A DNA stretch of 64,000 bases from Saccharomycopsis crataegensis. Lineage: Eukaryota > Ascomycota > Saccharomycetes > Ascoideales > Saccharomycopsidaceae. The stretch is taken from assembly GCF_037102585.1 (NCBI RefSeq), contig NW_027043828.1, forward strand, positions 62,001 through 126,000, read 5' to 3'. The stretch's first letter is position 1. Each line of letters starts with the position of its first letter. Under the pieces are notes generated by a model, which saw only the letters and a program-made list of their open reading frames with translations, was not told where the DNA came from and did no database searches. Shown one piece after another: positions 17,779 to 25,395 of the stretch. The position numbers and the translations under genes were made by a program.

Positions 17779-17783
17779 GTTGG

Positions 17784-17818
17784 TTTTTTTTTTTTTTTTT
17801 TTCCAATAATTTCGATTT
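17784..17818 (-). mobile_element. 16-bp LINE C 3'-end relic with poly(A)
   Basis: On the plus strand a 19-nt T-run (17784-17802) precedes CCAATAATTTCGATTT, identical to the last 16 bp of the LINE C 3'UTR (compare 11453 and 10833). It is best read as an extremely 5'-truncated C insertion whose tail then received the full C element. Confidence 0.75.
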
Positions 17819-17828
17819 TTTTTCATAG

Positions 17829-17913
17829 TTTTTTTTTTTTTTTTTTAAAGACAAAATTCAATATATTAATTAATTATATAACTATATATCTCATAAACTA
17901 CTTAATATAGTTT
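17829..17913 (-). mobile_element. 67-bp LINE B 3'-end relic with poly(A)
   Basis: An 18-nt T-run (17829-17846) followed by 67 bp (17847-17913) identical, with one mismatch, to the terminal 3'UTR of LINE B at 4533-4599. It is a strongly 5'-truncated B insertion, the member of the array nearest to the tRNA gene and by nesting probably the oldest in this window. Its truncated 5' end lies 52 bp upstream of the tRNA. Confidence 0.85.
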
Positions 17914-17965
17914 TTTCATTAACTACATCTAGTCTAGTCGCATCGTAATATAACAAAAATCTATA

Positions 17966-18038
17966 GGGTGTGTGGCGCAGTTGGTAGCGCGTTCGCTTCG
18001 CATGTGATAGGTCTTGGGTTCGATTCCCAACTCATCCA
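17966..18038 (+). tRNA. tRNA-Ala, anticodon CGC
   Basis: A 73-nt cloverleaf without an encoded CCA. The acceptor arm is GGGTGTG with CTCATCC, holding the G3-U70 wobble that marks alanine tRNAs and one U-U mismatch at 6-67. The D-arm is GCGC/GCGC with an 8-nt loop. The anticodon arm is TTCGC/GTGAT with loop TTCGCAT, so the anticodon is CGC reading GCG; it has a U-U mismatch at 27-43 and a G-U pair. The T-arm TTGGG/CCCAA is perfect with loop TTCGATT. Box A (TGGCGCAGTTGG) and box B (GGTTCGATTCC) are intact, and TTTT at 18058-18061 would stop RNA polymerase III. The mismatches leave some doubt whether it is fully functional. Confidence 0.88.
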
Positions 18039-18515
18039 TATACTCCAAGAGTTTAAATTTTATCGTCTAAGATCAGTGTTCGAGAGAGATATGAAATGAT
18101 CCAAATTTTTTTTATTTTACTTCGTTTTCAACTTTATTAAGTTATTGCTTGTATGAATCCAGAATTATCTTAAATCCGATATTCCTAGACTCTATCTGCC
18201 GTCACCAACGCTCGGATAGATTTTACCCTACTTCAAGCCCTAATCGCACGAAGTCGACAATAACACCACTTGTATACTACCAGCTTCTGGCAGGTACTAT
18301 TTAGAATATGTATTTTTATCATTCCTCCCTTTTTTTTTTTCTCCTTTTTGGTGGTGCGAAAATTGGATTTTTAACAGGATAAGTTCCGAGGACAATGTCA
18401 AATGCTTCACCCAGCACCAAGTTGTTGCATTGCCATTTATAATGAAAAAACTTAAATAATAATGAGCTTTTTTTTTTTATTTATATACACATATACATAC
18501 ATATACATACAATCT
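18039..18515. other. Intergenic, tRNA to Tudor-SN 3' end
   Basis: About 480 bp without a gene. It contains the tRNA terminator tract and, next to the Tudor-SN stop, T-rich and TA-rich sequence (18470-18510) suitable for polyadenylation of that gene. Nothing else is recognised. Confidence 0.6.
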
Positions 18516-21200
18516 CTATAAATCTTCTTCAATGTCACCAAATTCCCAACAGCCGAGTCTTTTACTCTTGGCCAATAATTCTAGCTCAAGCAAACTGTCA
18601 TGCTCTTTCTTTAAGGAAGTTTCCCAAGGAATCAATTTTTTATTGACAATAGCCCAACCGTTTTCCACGAGTTCTCTATTGACCGAGTAATTGGCGTTCT
18701 TGGTCGCCTTTTCTGGGTCGTACAAAGTAAAAGACATCTCGACCCCTGGTTCAGGAGAGGCTTTGTTAGCTAGGGCAATTATTTTCTTGTTCATGATTAG
18801 TTCATCCAAGAAATCTATGGCGTCATCCAAGTAATTAGTTGGTTTTGATGGTGGCAATTTGATCAATGAAAGAGACCCGACGTGACCCTGTGGAGGAAGC
18901 TTATCCAAAGAAAACTGAGATGGAAGTTGACGGAATGCACCCGAAGAAACATGGTCAAAATTACCAAAATCAATGTGCATGACCTTGTATTTCTTGGTAA
19001 GCTTGTCAAAGTTGAGGATTCTACCTCTGTAGTATTTCCCATTTCTAGAATAAGCAACAGACACCAAGTCGCCTTTTTTAGGAATATGATCCAAGAGTCT
19101 TGGGTAAGAAGACACTGAGCCAAGTTTTGATTTGTCATTGGATTTGATTGGCTGGTTCATGTGGAATTCATGGAATTTCTTCATAAATAGAACTAATTGT
19201 TCACTTTCAGAGTTGATGATTTGGAAGGACAATAATCCTTCATTGGAAATGTCATTCACTTCAATGTCGTAATACTTCTTGGTGATTTTAGTTTCGGCAA
19301 TACTCTTGGCCAAAGTATCGACACTTTCCTCGACTTCTCCGGTCCAGTTGTGCCATATACCCAATTTCTGTTTTTGTGCTTCTTCTTGGGCATCCCAAAG
19401 TTGATCAGCAAACTTGGTTTGGTCGATAGAATAATCATGGATTTCATAAAACCCTTGGCTCAATAAATTATATTGCAAAGGCGCCTTTTGACCAGGAAGG
19501 TACAAATTACCGATGAACCCACCGATTTTGTCAACATTATAAATGTCTATCACCACATCTCTTTGTAAAGTTTTCTTGGTGACATAATCTAAAGCGGCCT
19601 TAGATAAACCAGTATCCTTGGAGGCCTTGTTGGTCAAACCACCAAGCACCAAAACCAATTTGACCCCTTCTTTAGGAAGGATCAATCTCAATCTGTGTGG
19701 TGCAGAAACGTAATCGACAACAGCATTGATCTTAGATCTGTTAGCAAAAGTGGCCAAGTAAGTTTTAGCACGACCGGCATTTTCACTAGCATCAACAATT
19801 TTTTCAGCAGGTGGTAATTTACCATTCATACCAATTTTTTTTTCAGCAGCGGTTTTTTCTAATTCGACTAAGATATCCCAGTTTTGACTTCTGTTATCAT
19901 CGCCTCTTCTGTGTCTAATAACGCTGGCCCATCCAGCCTTGACAATTTGCTCGGACAAATCGCCACCATCGCTCAAGGTTATGGAAACCAATGGTCTTTC
20001 ATCATATTGTTCCGACTTTTCACGGACCCCATCGACAGTCAATTTCACATGTTTGCCAATCAACTTCTTTCTGGCGAATTCTTTGGCGAAAGGAACAAAT
20101 GGCGCTTGGGCAGGATCAGAGTTCTTTGGAGCACGCAATGAAGAGAGTTGACAAGTGTATTCTTGGTCACCATCTTTGGTTCTGACAACAATAGTATCGG
20201 CAGATACAATTTTAGAAACCGTAACATCATGAATAGACCCAATAGAATACAAGGTTTGCTTTGCGGAGGTTTGCTTTTTCGCAACATTGTGTGATTTCCA
20301 GATACCCTTTTGGGAAACTTTTGATAATCTTTCACTGGCTCTTAATAAAGACATTTCTCTGGCACCGACTATTGATGATTGCCAATCAACTACTTCAGCC
20401 AAACCATTTTCTAATACTTTTTCAGCAATGTTGCCAACCGGGTGGATGATCTTCCCGATCAACACACCATTAGCAGACTCTCCCAATACCGACACTTTAA
20501 CATCTTGCAATAATAATCTTTTTTCAACGAAATATTTTGCTTCGTTACCGAATGGCTCGCTTTCATCGCTATTGGCAGAAGAGGATCTTGGTGATCTGAT
20601 ACCGGCAATCAACACAGGAGCAACAACATGTTTCTGCTTAGAAATCAAAAATCTGATTAATAATCTATCACCACTGATGACCTTCTCAACAATGGCACTG
20701 ATTGGTTTAGTTTTCGATCCTTCGATCTCGTCGTATATCAACTCGTTGGCGACAGCAGGTTTGTTTTGGTGGCCCCAAGAACCGAGATTATCGTTCTTGG
20801 CCTTATTTTCAAGATCTTGCAATGTGAAATAGTAATCTTCATCAAATGGATCATTAGTTTCCTTCACTTTTACAGCCCCTTTGTTCAAAAGATATTCGAT
20901 CAAGCTATCAAAAATCGGAGTTTTGATATCGCCAAATTCTCTTTTGGATTCCCCAAGGCCTGGCAAAGTGTAAAGGACTTTGAATTTGATAGTTTTTCCC
21001 ACAAGAAGCTTTCTTAACAACTCCCTGGCCTCAAAAGAATAAGTCTCGTTCAATGACATCTTTGGAGCTTGGACGTACGCCAACGAAAGTTGACGTTCGA
21101 CCGGGGCAACATTGGAATTGCCACTATTAACAGGCACCAAGATAATTGTATCGGCAGAGAGCACAGATTTGACTCTGGCAGAATAATAAATGGAACCCAT
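18516..21200 (-). CDS. Tudor-SN (staphylococcal nuclease-Tudor) protein
   Basis: An 894-residue protein with the p100/SND1 plan: four staphylococcal-nuclease-like repeats beginning near residues 5 (ARVKSVLSADTIILVP), 170 (SAIVEKVISGDRLLIRF), 330 (HDVTVSKIVSADTIVV) and 500 (INAVVDYVSAPHRLRL), then a Tudor domain (PKKGDLVSVAYSRNGKYYRG to HIDFGNFDHV, about 710-760) and a C-terminal partial SN repeat (VENGWAIVNKK, LLAKSKRLGCWEFGD). The family length is about 880-910. Relatives act in RNA turnover, splicing and stress granules; catalytic residues vary between repeats. I start at MGSIYYSARV because the open frame upstream lacks an ATG. S. cerevisiae has no orthologue, so this argues for a different yeast lineage. 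Confidence 0.93.
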   Translation of the reverse strand: MGSIYYSARVKSVLSADTIILVPVNSGNSNVAPVERQLSLAYVQAPKMSLNETYSFEARELLRKLLVGKTIKFKVLYTLPGLGESKREFGDIKTPIFDSLIEYLLNKGAVKVKETNDPFDEDYYFTLQDLENKAKNDNLGSWGHQNKPAVANELIYDEIEGSKTKPISAIVEKVISGDRLLIRFLISKQKHVVAPVLIAGIRSPRSSSANSDESEPFGNEAKYFVEKRLLLQDVKVSVLGESANGVLIGKIIHPVGNIAEKVLENGLAEVVDWQSSIVGAREMSLLRASERLSKVSQKGIWKSHNVAKKQTSAKQTLYSIGSIHDVTVSKIVSADTIVVRTKDGDQEYTCQLSSLRAPKNSDPAQAPFVPFAKEFARKKLIGKHVKLTVDGVREKSEQYDERPLVSITLSDGGDLSEQIVKAGWASVIRHRRGDDNRSQNWDILVELEKTAAEKKIGMNGKLPPAEKIVDASENAGRAKTYLATFANRSKINAVVDYVSAPHRLRLILPKEGVKLVLVLGGLTNKASKDTGLSKAALDYVTKKTLQRDVVIDIYNVDKIGGFIGNLYLPGQKAPLQYNLLSQGFYEIHDYSIDQTKFADQLWDAQEEAQKQKLGIWHNWTGEVEESVDTLAKSIAETKITKKYYDIEVNDISNEGLLSFQIINSESEQLVLFMKKFHEFHMNQPIKSNDKSKLGSVSSYPRLLDHIPKKGDLVSVAYSRNGKYYRGRILNFDKLTKKYKVMHIDFGNFDHVSSGAFRQLPSQFSLDKLPPQGHVGSLSLIKLPPSKPTNYLDDAIDFLDELIMNKKIIALANKASPEPGVEMSFTLYDPEKATKNANYSVNRELVENGWAIVNKKLIPWETSLKKEHDSLLELELLAKSKRLGCWEFGDIEEDL

Positions 21201-21619
21201 AATGAAATAAATGGAAAAAGGAAAAAAGATACTGATGGAAAAAACTGATAGCAAAAGAATGCCATGTTGTGAAAAATTCGCTGACTTTTGGAGTGTGTGA
21301 GGTGTGTGTTCAGGGGCACTTAACCGGCATGCTTCTTGTTGTTCTTTGGAAGAATGCTATTTCAGTAAAACATCGGAATATATCGCTCTTATTGTCTAAA
21401 TTAAACCTTGCTATTGTTAAATAATTATGTCTATGTAAGATCACTGATATATTAAAGAACAGAAATGTTTAGGTAAGAAAGAAAGTGGTAAGAAAAGCAA
21501 GAGAATACAAAAACATTAGAATATTAATAAAAGATTAAACAAGAAAGAACGATTAATTGAATTAAGAATAGAAATAATAAGATAACAATAATAATAAAAA
21601 GAGCAAGGATGACCGTCTA
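21201..21619. other. Intergenic, Tudor-SN 5' and MNR2 3' region
   Basis: About 420 bp that should contain the Tudor-SN promoter and the end of the MNR2 transcript. It is A-rich close to the MNR2 stop (21470-21600). No clear motif or RNA gene was found. Confidence 0.55.
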
Positions 21620-23854
21620 TTAGTTATTAGGGAAACTAACAATAGACCGGGTATTGGAGTCATTATTTCTAGGTCCGGAACCGGTCAACATGTTCCCTCT
21701 TCTAATTAATCTAGAGATGAATGTCCGAGAGTCATCACCATCGTCAACATCAATTGGAGTATTAACTCTACGAAGCCACCAATTGGCCACAATCAAACCA
21801 ACAACAACAGACAACAACATCACCCCAAGAATACCAAACCACCATCCAAGGTTATCAACACCTTGCCCAGGGACTTTAACGTTCATACCAAATAAACTGC
21901 CTACCAAGTTCAATGGCACGAGCAAAGTACCCAATACGGTAACTTTGGACAAAATATCCGTGACTTTGTTGTTTGAATTGAAAGACTCGACTTGAAGCTG
22001 GGCAAGGTAATTTGTGTAAGATCTAGAGAGAATCTTTTCATAAGACGACAAATTCATATTGAGAGTGATAATGTGATCCTGAATATCCCCCAAGAAAAGA
22101 GCAATTTCGCTTCTAGGCTGAATGGTTTCGCCCATATCGGATCGTCCACTGATTGGGGTAGCATCACCAGTTTGCTTTGGTTGGTGCAAAGAAGCGTTAG
22201 TCAAGCTATTTCTCTGGATGTCATTCACATTGGATTGCGAATCCGATGGTCCGGCAGCTAATATGGCATTATTGAGGGCCACTAAATTAGAAAAAGTTTT
22301 GTTTTCGGTGATGGTACCTTCACCGACATTGCTTGCTGATGGAAGAATATCAATAACGTGCTCGTGACAACGCTTATACAACATTCTTAGGACATCTGCT
22401 TTACCAGAAAGTAGTCTCATCAAGGTCATAACTTTTCTTCGGGACTCACCAATTCTGTGCAACATGGTACTGAAATCCACGTCTCTAATAACAAACACCG
22501 AAGCTTCAATGGCATCAGTTTCATAATCAATGGCGTTAATGACAGGGAAAAAAGAATCGGTAATATTATCAATCAAAGCATAACAAATCCAATCAGAACT
22601 CAACGGAATATATTCCTTCAATTGTCTAATACGTCTTCTGACATTGATACAATGCACCACTGGGGTTGAGTGGAAAGTCAAGATCCCTGATCTGAATACC
22701 ACCATGTAGAAATTGATCGGTTCCAAAAACTCTTCCGATTCATTATCGGAATCAAAACTGTGGAAAGTGATGAAATAATAGTCTTTAAAGAATTCGACTT
22801 TTTCACGGTTTTCAGACATTCTGATATCTTCGGTGGTCAACGGATGAATACCAAAAGATTTGGCCAAGATCTTGATTTCATTATCGCTGGCACAACAGCA
22901 GTCAAGCCACCACACAAAGTTTTGGTCTTCGGTGTTGAATAAATCCTTGATTGTTTGGCCAGGTTGCACCAACGATGGCAAATCATGGGCGTGAATAGTA
23001 CCTTCGCTATCAGAAGTGAACAAAGAAAAGCGATTAGGAATTGCCTCAACAAGTTTATCGGCTTCATCGTCACTGTCATCGCCTTCTATTTTGTTCATAT
23101 TGTCATCAAAGTCCACAACTTGCGCGGTCTTTTGGGCGTCTTGTTTTGAGGAAACATCGGAAAAGCTTCCAGCAACGTCGTTATTATTACCAATGTGGAT
23201 ATTGGAAGCGCCTCCCAAGTTCACCAATCCAATACCGTTATCCTCAACGTTTTGATGGTGTAACCATTTTGGAATATACTTCATGGCAGCCTTGGATAAC
23301 TTTTTTTTGCTATTTTTGAGCCTGTGACGACGTTCTTTATTAAAAGCCACATTATTGCCACCCGAAAGACCATCGTGGAAATTATTGTAATCTTCATTAT
23401 CGTCATCGATTTTACCGTTTTCCCTGAGCAAGCTACGGTTCTCTTCCCTTTGGAAATCAATAAACTGCTGCAACTCATCAAAATCAATACCATGGTGATC
23501 TCTATTATTCTCAGGATCCATAGGAAACCACACGTCCTCTTCGGTGTCAGTGGAAGTGTCAGAGTTTTCTGAGTCGACATCAGATGCACTAGGAATTGAG
23601 GTGGGAATCGAGGTTCTTGTCAAACGACGGCCAATCGCGTTTTGCATATTGTTTGATGATACACCCTCATCGTTATTATTATTAGTATGACTAGCAATTC
23701 TACTAACGTTACCGGCCAAAAGGTTTCGAGAATTCTCATAATCAGCGTCGTGATTACCATCATTAGCAGGGATGTCATTATTGGCGTTGTTGTTGTTAAT
23801 GTTGTTGTTGTTCTGGCTGGAACCAGTATGTTTATGGCTTGCTTCAGAACTCAT
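21620..23854 (-). CDS. MNR2: CorA-type magnesium transporter, Mnr2/Alr family
   Basis: A 744-residue CorA-family transporter. The first 270 residues are Asn/Asp/Ser-rich and disordered. The cytoplasmic domain follows (TIHAHDLPSLVQPGQ, VWWLDCCC, FGIHPLTTEDIRMSENREKV, EEFLEPINFYMVV, SDWICYALIDNITDSFFPVI, RIGESRRKVMTLMRLLSGKA). Two C-terminal membrane helices frame LFGMNVKVPG, the GMN signature that forms the pore mouth of CorA channels. In S. cerevisiae Alr1/Alr2 sit in the plasma membrane and Mnr2 in the vacuole. The long match MTLMRLLSGKADVLRMLYKR and the Ser-rich tail (SIVSFPNN) look closer to Mnr2 from memory, which would mean release of stored vacuolar Mg. ALR1 remains possible. The ATG at 23854 is the first in frame. 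Confidence 0.85.
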   Translation of the reverse strand: MSSEASHKHTGSSQNNNNINNNNANNDIPANDGNHDADYENSRNLLAGNVSRIASHTNNNNDEGVSSNNMQNAIGRRLTRTSIPTSIPSASDVDSENSDTSTDTEEDVWFPMDPENNRDHHGIDFDELQQFIDFQREENRSLLRENGKIDDDNEDYNNFHDGLSGGNNVAFNKERRHRLKNSKKKLSKAAMKYIPKWLHHQNVEDNGIGLVNLGGASNIHIGNNNDVAGSFSDVSSKQDAQKTAQVVDFDDNMNKIEGDDSDDEADKLVEAIPNRFSLFTSDSEGTIHAHDLPSLVQPGQTIKDLFNTEDQNFVWWLDCCCASDNEIKILAKSFGIHPLTTEDIRMSENREKVEFFKDYYFITFHSFDSDNESEEFLEPINFYMVVFRSGILTFHSTPVVHCINVRRRIRQLKEYIPLSSDWICYALIDNITDSFFPVINAIDYETDAIEASVFVIRDVDFSTMLHRIGESRRKVMTLMRLLSGKADVLRMLYKRCHEHVIDILPSASNVGEGTITENKTFSNLVALNNAILAAGPSDSQSNVNDIQRNSLTNASLHQPKQTGDATPISGRSDMGETIQPRSEIALFLGDIQDHIITLNMNLSSYEKILSRSYTNYLAQLQVESFNSNNKVTDILSKVTVLGTLLVPLNLVGSLFGMNVKVPGQGVDNLGWWFGILGVMLLSVVVGLIVANWWLRRVNTPIDVDDGDDSRTFISRLIRRGNMLTGSGPRNNDSNTRSIVSFPNN

Positions 23855-25395
23855 GGCTAGGGTTAGTTCAGCTGCCGGTTGCTGTGTTCATGTTCTCTCT
23901 ATTTTGCCAAGATTTGTGGATAATCTTTGACAAAAAGATAATTGAAAAAACGGATAAACAGTGGTTTTTCAACAAATTTTTTTCCTCAAAAATTCGCTCT
24001 TCTATCAGCAGACTATTGCATAATTACGCATATTACCACAGCCGTGCCTCACAACAACCTCTATTGCACTTATTCTATTCTATGTCATAGCTTGTAGATT
24101 AAATTACATTCCCCATGGAACCTGCGGTGCTTCCCAGCTGACGGTGGAGAAAATCCCACCAACTGACCTAATTAAGGGTCAAAAAGTCGATCAAGCCTCG
24201 CATTGCTAAAGATTGCGGGTGATGGCACCAGCTTCATCATATAATCATGGCGAAGCTGTCTTTGAGTTTTTAACCGTTTTCAGAGAAAACGTGCTTTCTG
24301 ACGGCAGACACAAATGTGAAAGAAGTAAAAAAAAAAAATAAAACTGCGCAAAATCTTTTCTATTCGATGACATAGACAGTTTCCAATTGCTTTTTTGCTT
24401 TGCTTCTTCTCGTCTATTTGCAACGGTCAACGGCTTAGTCAATTTTATCGTATTAGTGACTGATCGATGACAGAAAGCTATTAAAATTCATAACCTCAAG
24501 CTATTAGATGAGTTTGCAACTCGGCAATGGATTCTAAATTCAAGAAAACTATATATTAACTAACAGGAACAGGCAAAGTATAAAATATTATGAGCTCTTG
24601 TAGAATATGCCTACTCTCACGTTCACCATTTTTTTATTCATTTTATACAAATGGTACTGATATCTTGTATGGTCATTGAGTAAACCGATAATCAATATCT
24701 CATCACAGTATGACCAAAAGAATATCTTATATTGTGATACTCGGGTGGATCTTCCACTGGCAACACCACAACTCTAATAAAAAGCAATGTATATGGAAGG
24801 GACTAACATAGGGTGACCACATGAGGTTAGTGCACCCAACATCGTGGGTGCTGCCATTTCTGACATTGGTCATAAATCAGAAGGGATATTGGTATTGTTT
24901 TTCGAAGTTTGTTGAATATATGCTCTAGGGAACATTTACATGAACTGAAATGCGTGGTCACGAAACATCGGTTACATGCTAATATATATAGCGCACTCAT
25001 TTTAAAAAAGTGCCATTGAGTTGCTAAGGGTACTATTACAGCTGTCGCAGTTCTGCAAATAGAACCAACGGGAGTAATAATTTCTAAACGTAGTCTCCTC
25101 TTTCCTGAATGGTGTATAAAGCTTCTTTATGGAAGGGCAATCCAGAGAAATATTTACAAATATTATACACTGGCTTCGGATACAACATATGTCTTCGTAG
25201 GATAAAAACAATCAATAGATATACATTTGGGATTTTCATTCCCAGAGAAATAATTTCATAAAAATAAAAACAAAGGATTAAAACATTATAGGAAACCATG
25301 GATGGTCCATCCAGAAAAAAATGAAAAAACAAAAACAAAAACAATACAATTTTCATATATAATAGAAATGAAGGGTTTTTTTTTTAAAAAAAAAT
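23855..25395. other. Intergenic, MNR2 upstream to SNT2 3' end
   Basis: About 1.5 kb without a convincing gene; the open frames here are short and of poor composition. It should include the MNR2 promoter. A perfect 7-bp inverted repeat with a 6-nt loop (GCACCCA and TGGGTGC, 24832-24851) is the only structure noted; no T-run follows it. Confidence 0.55.

Larger units (their letters stand above)
11437..17783 (-). mobile_element. LINE family C, nearly complete
   Basis: A minus-strand LINE of about 6.35 kb: a leader of only about 5 nt after the upstream poly(A), ORF1 (15250-17778), ORF2 (12287-15247, continuing in another frame to 11689), a 3'UTR of about 236 bp (11453-11688) and a 16-nt poly(A) (11437-11452). 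The 3' end is confirmed by the truncated copy beside it and by a 16-bp relic at 17803-17818. It is related to family B (shared ORF1 N-terminal motif, same domain order) but clearly diverged in sequence. Its only visible lesion is a 7-bp repeat expansion late in ORF2. Confidence 0.9.

Noticed and set aside
17929-17965. Possible CUG-reading tRNA near the array
   Set aside because: The only tRNA here has loop TTCGCAT, so its anticodon is CGC and not CAG.
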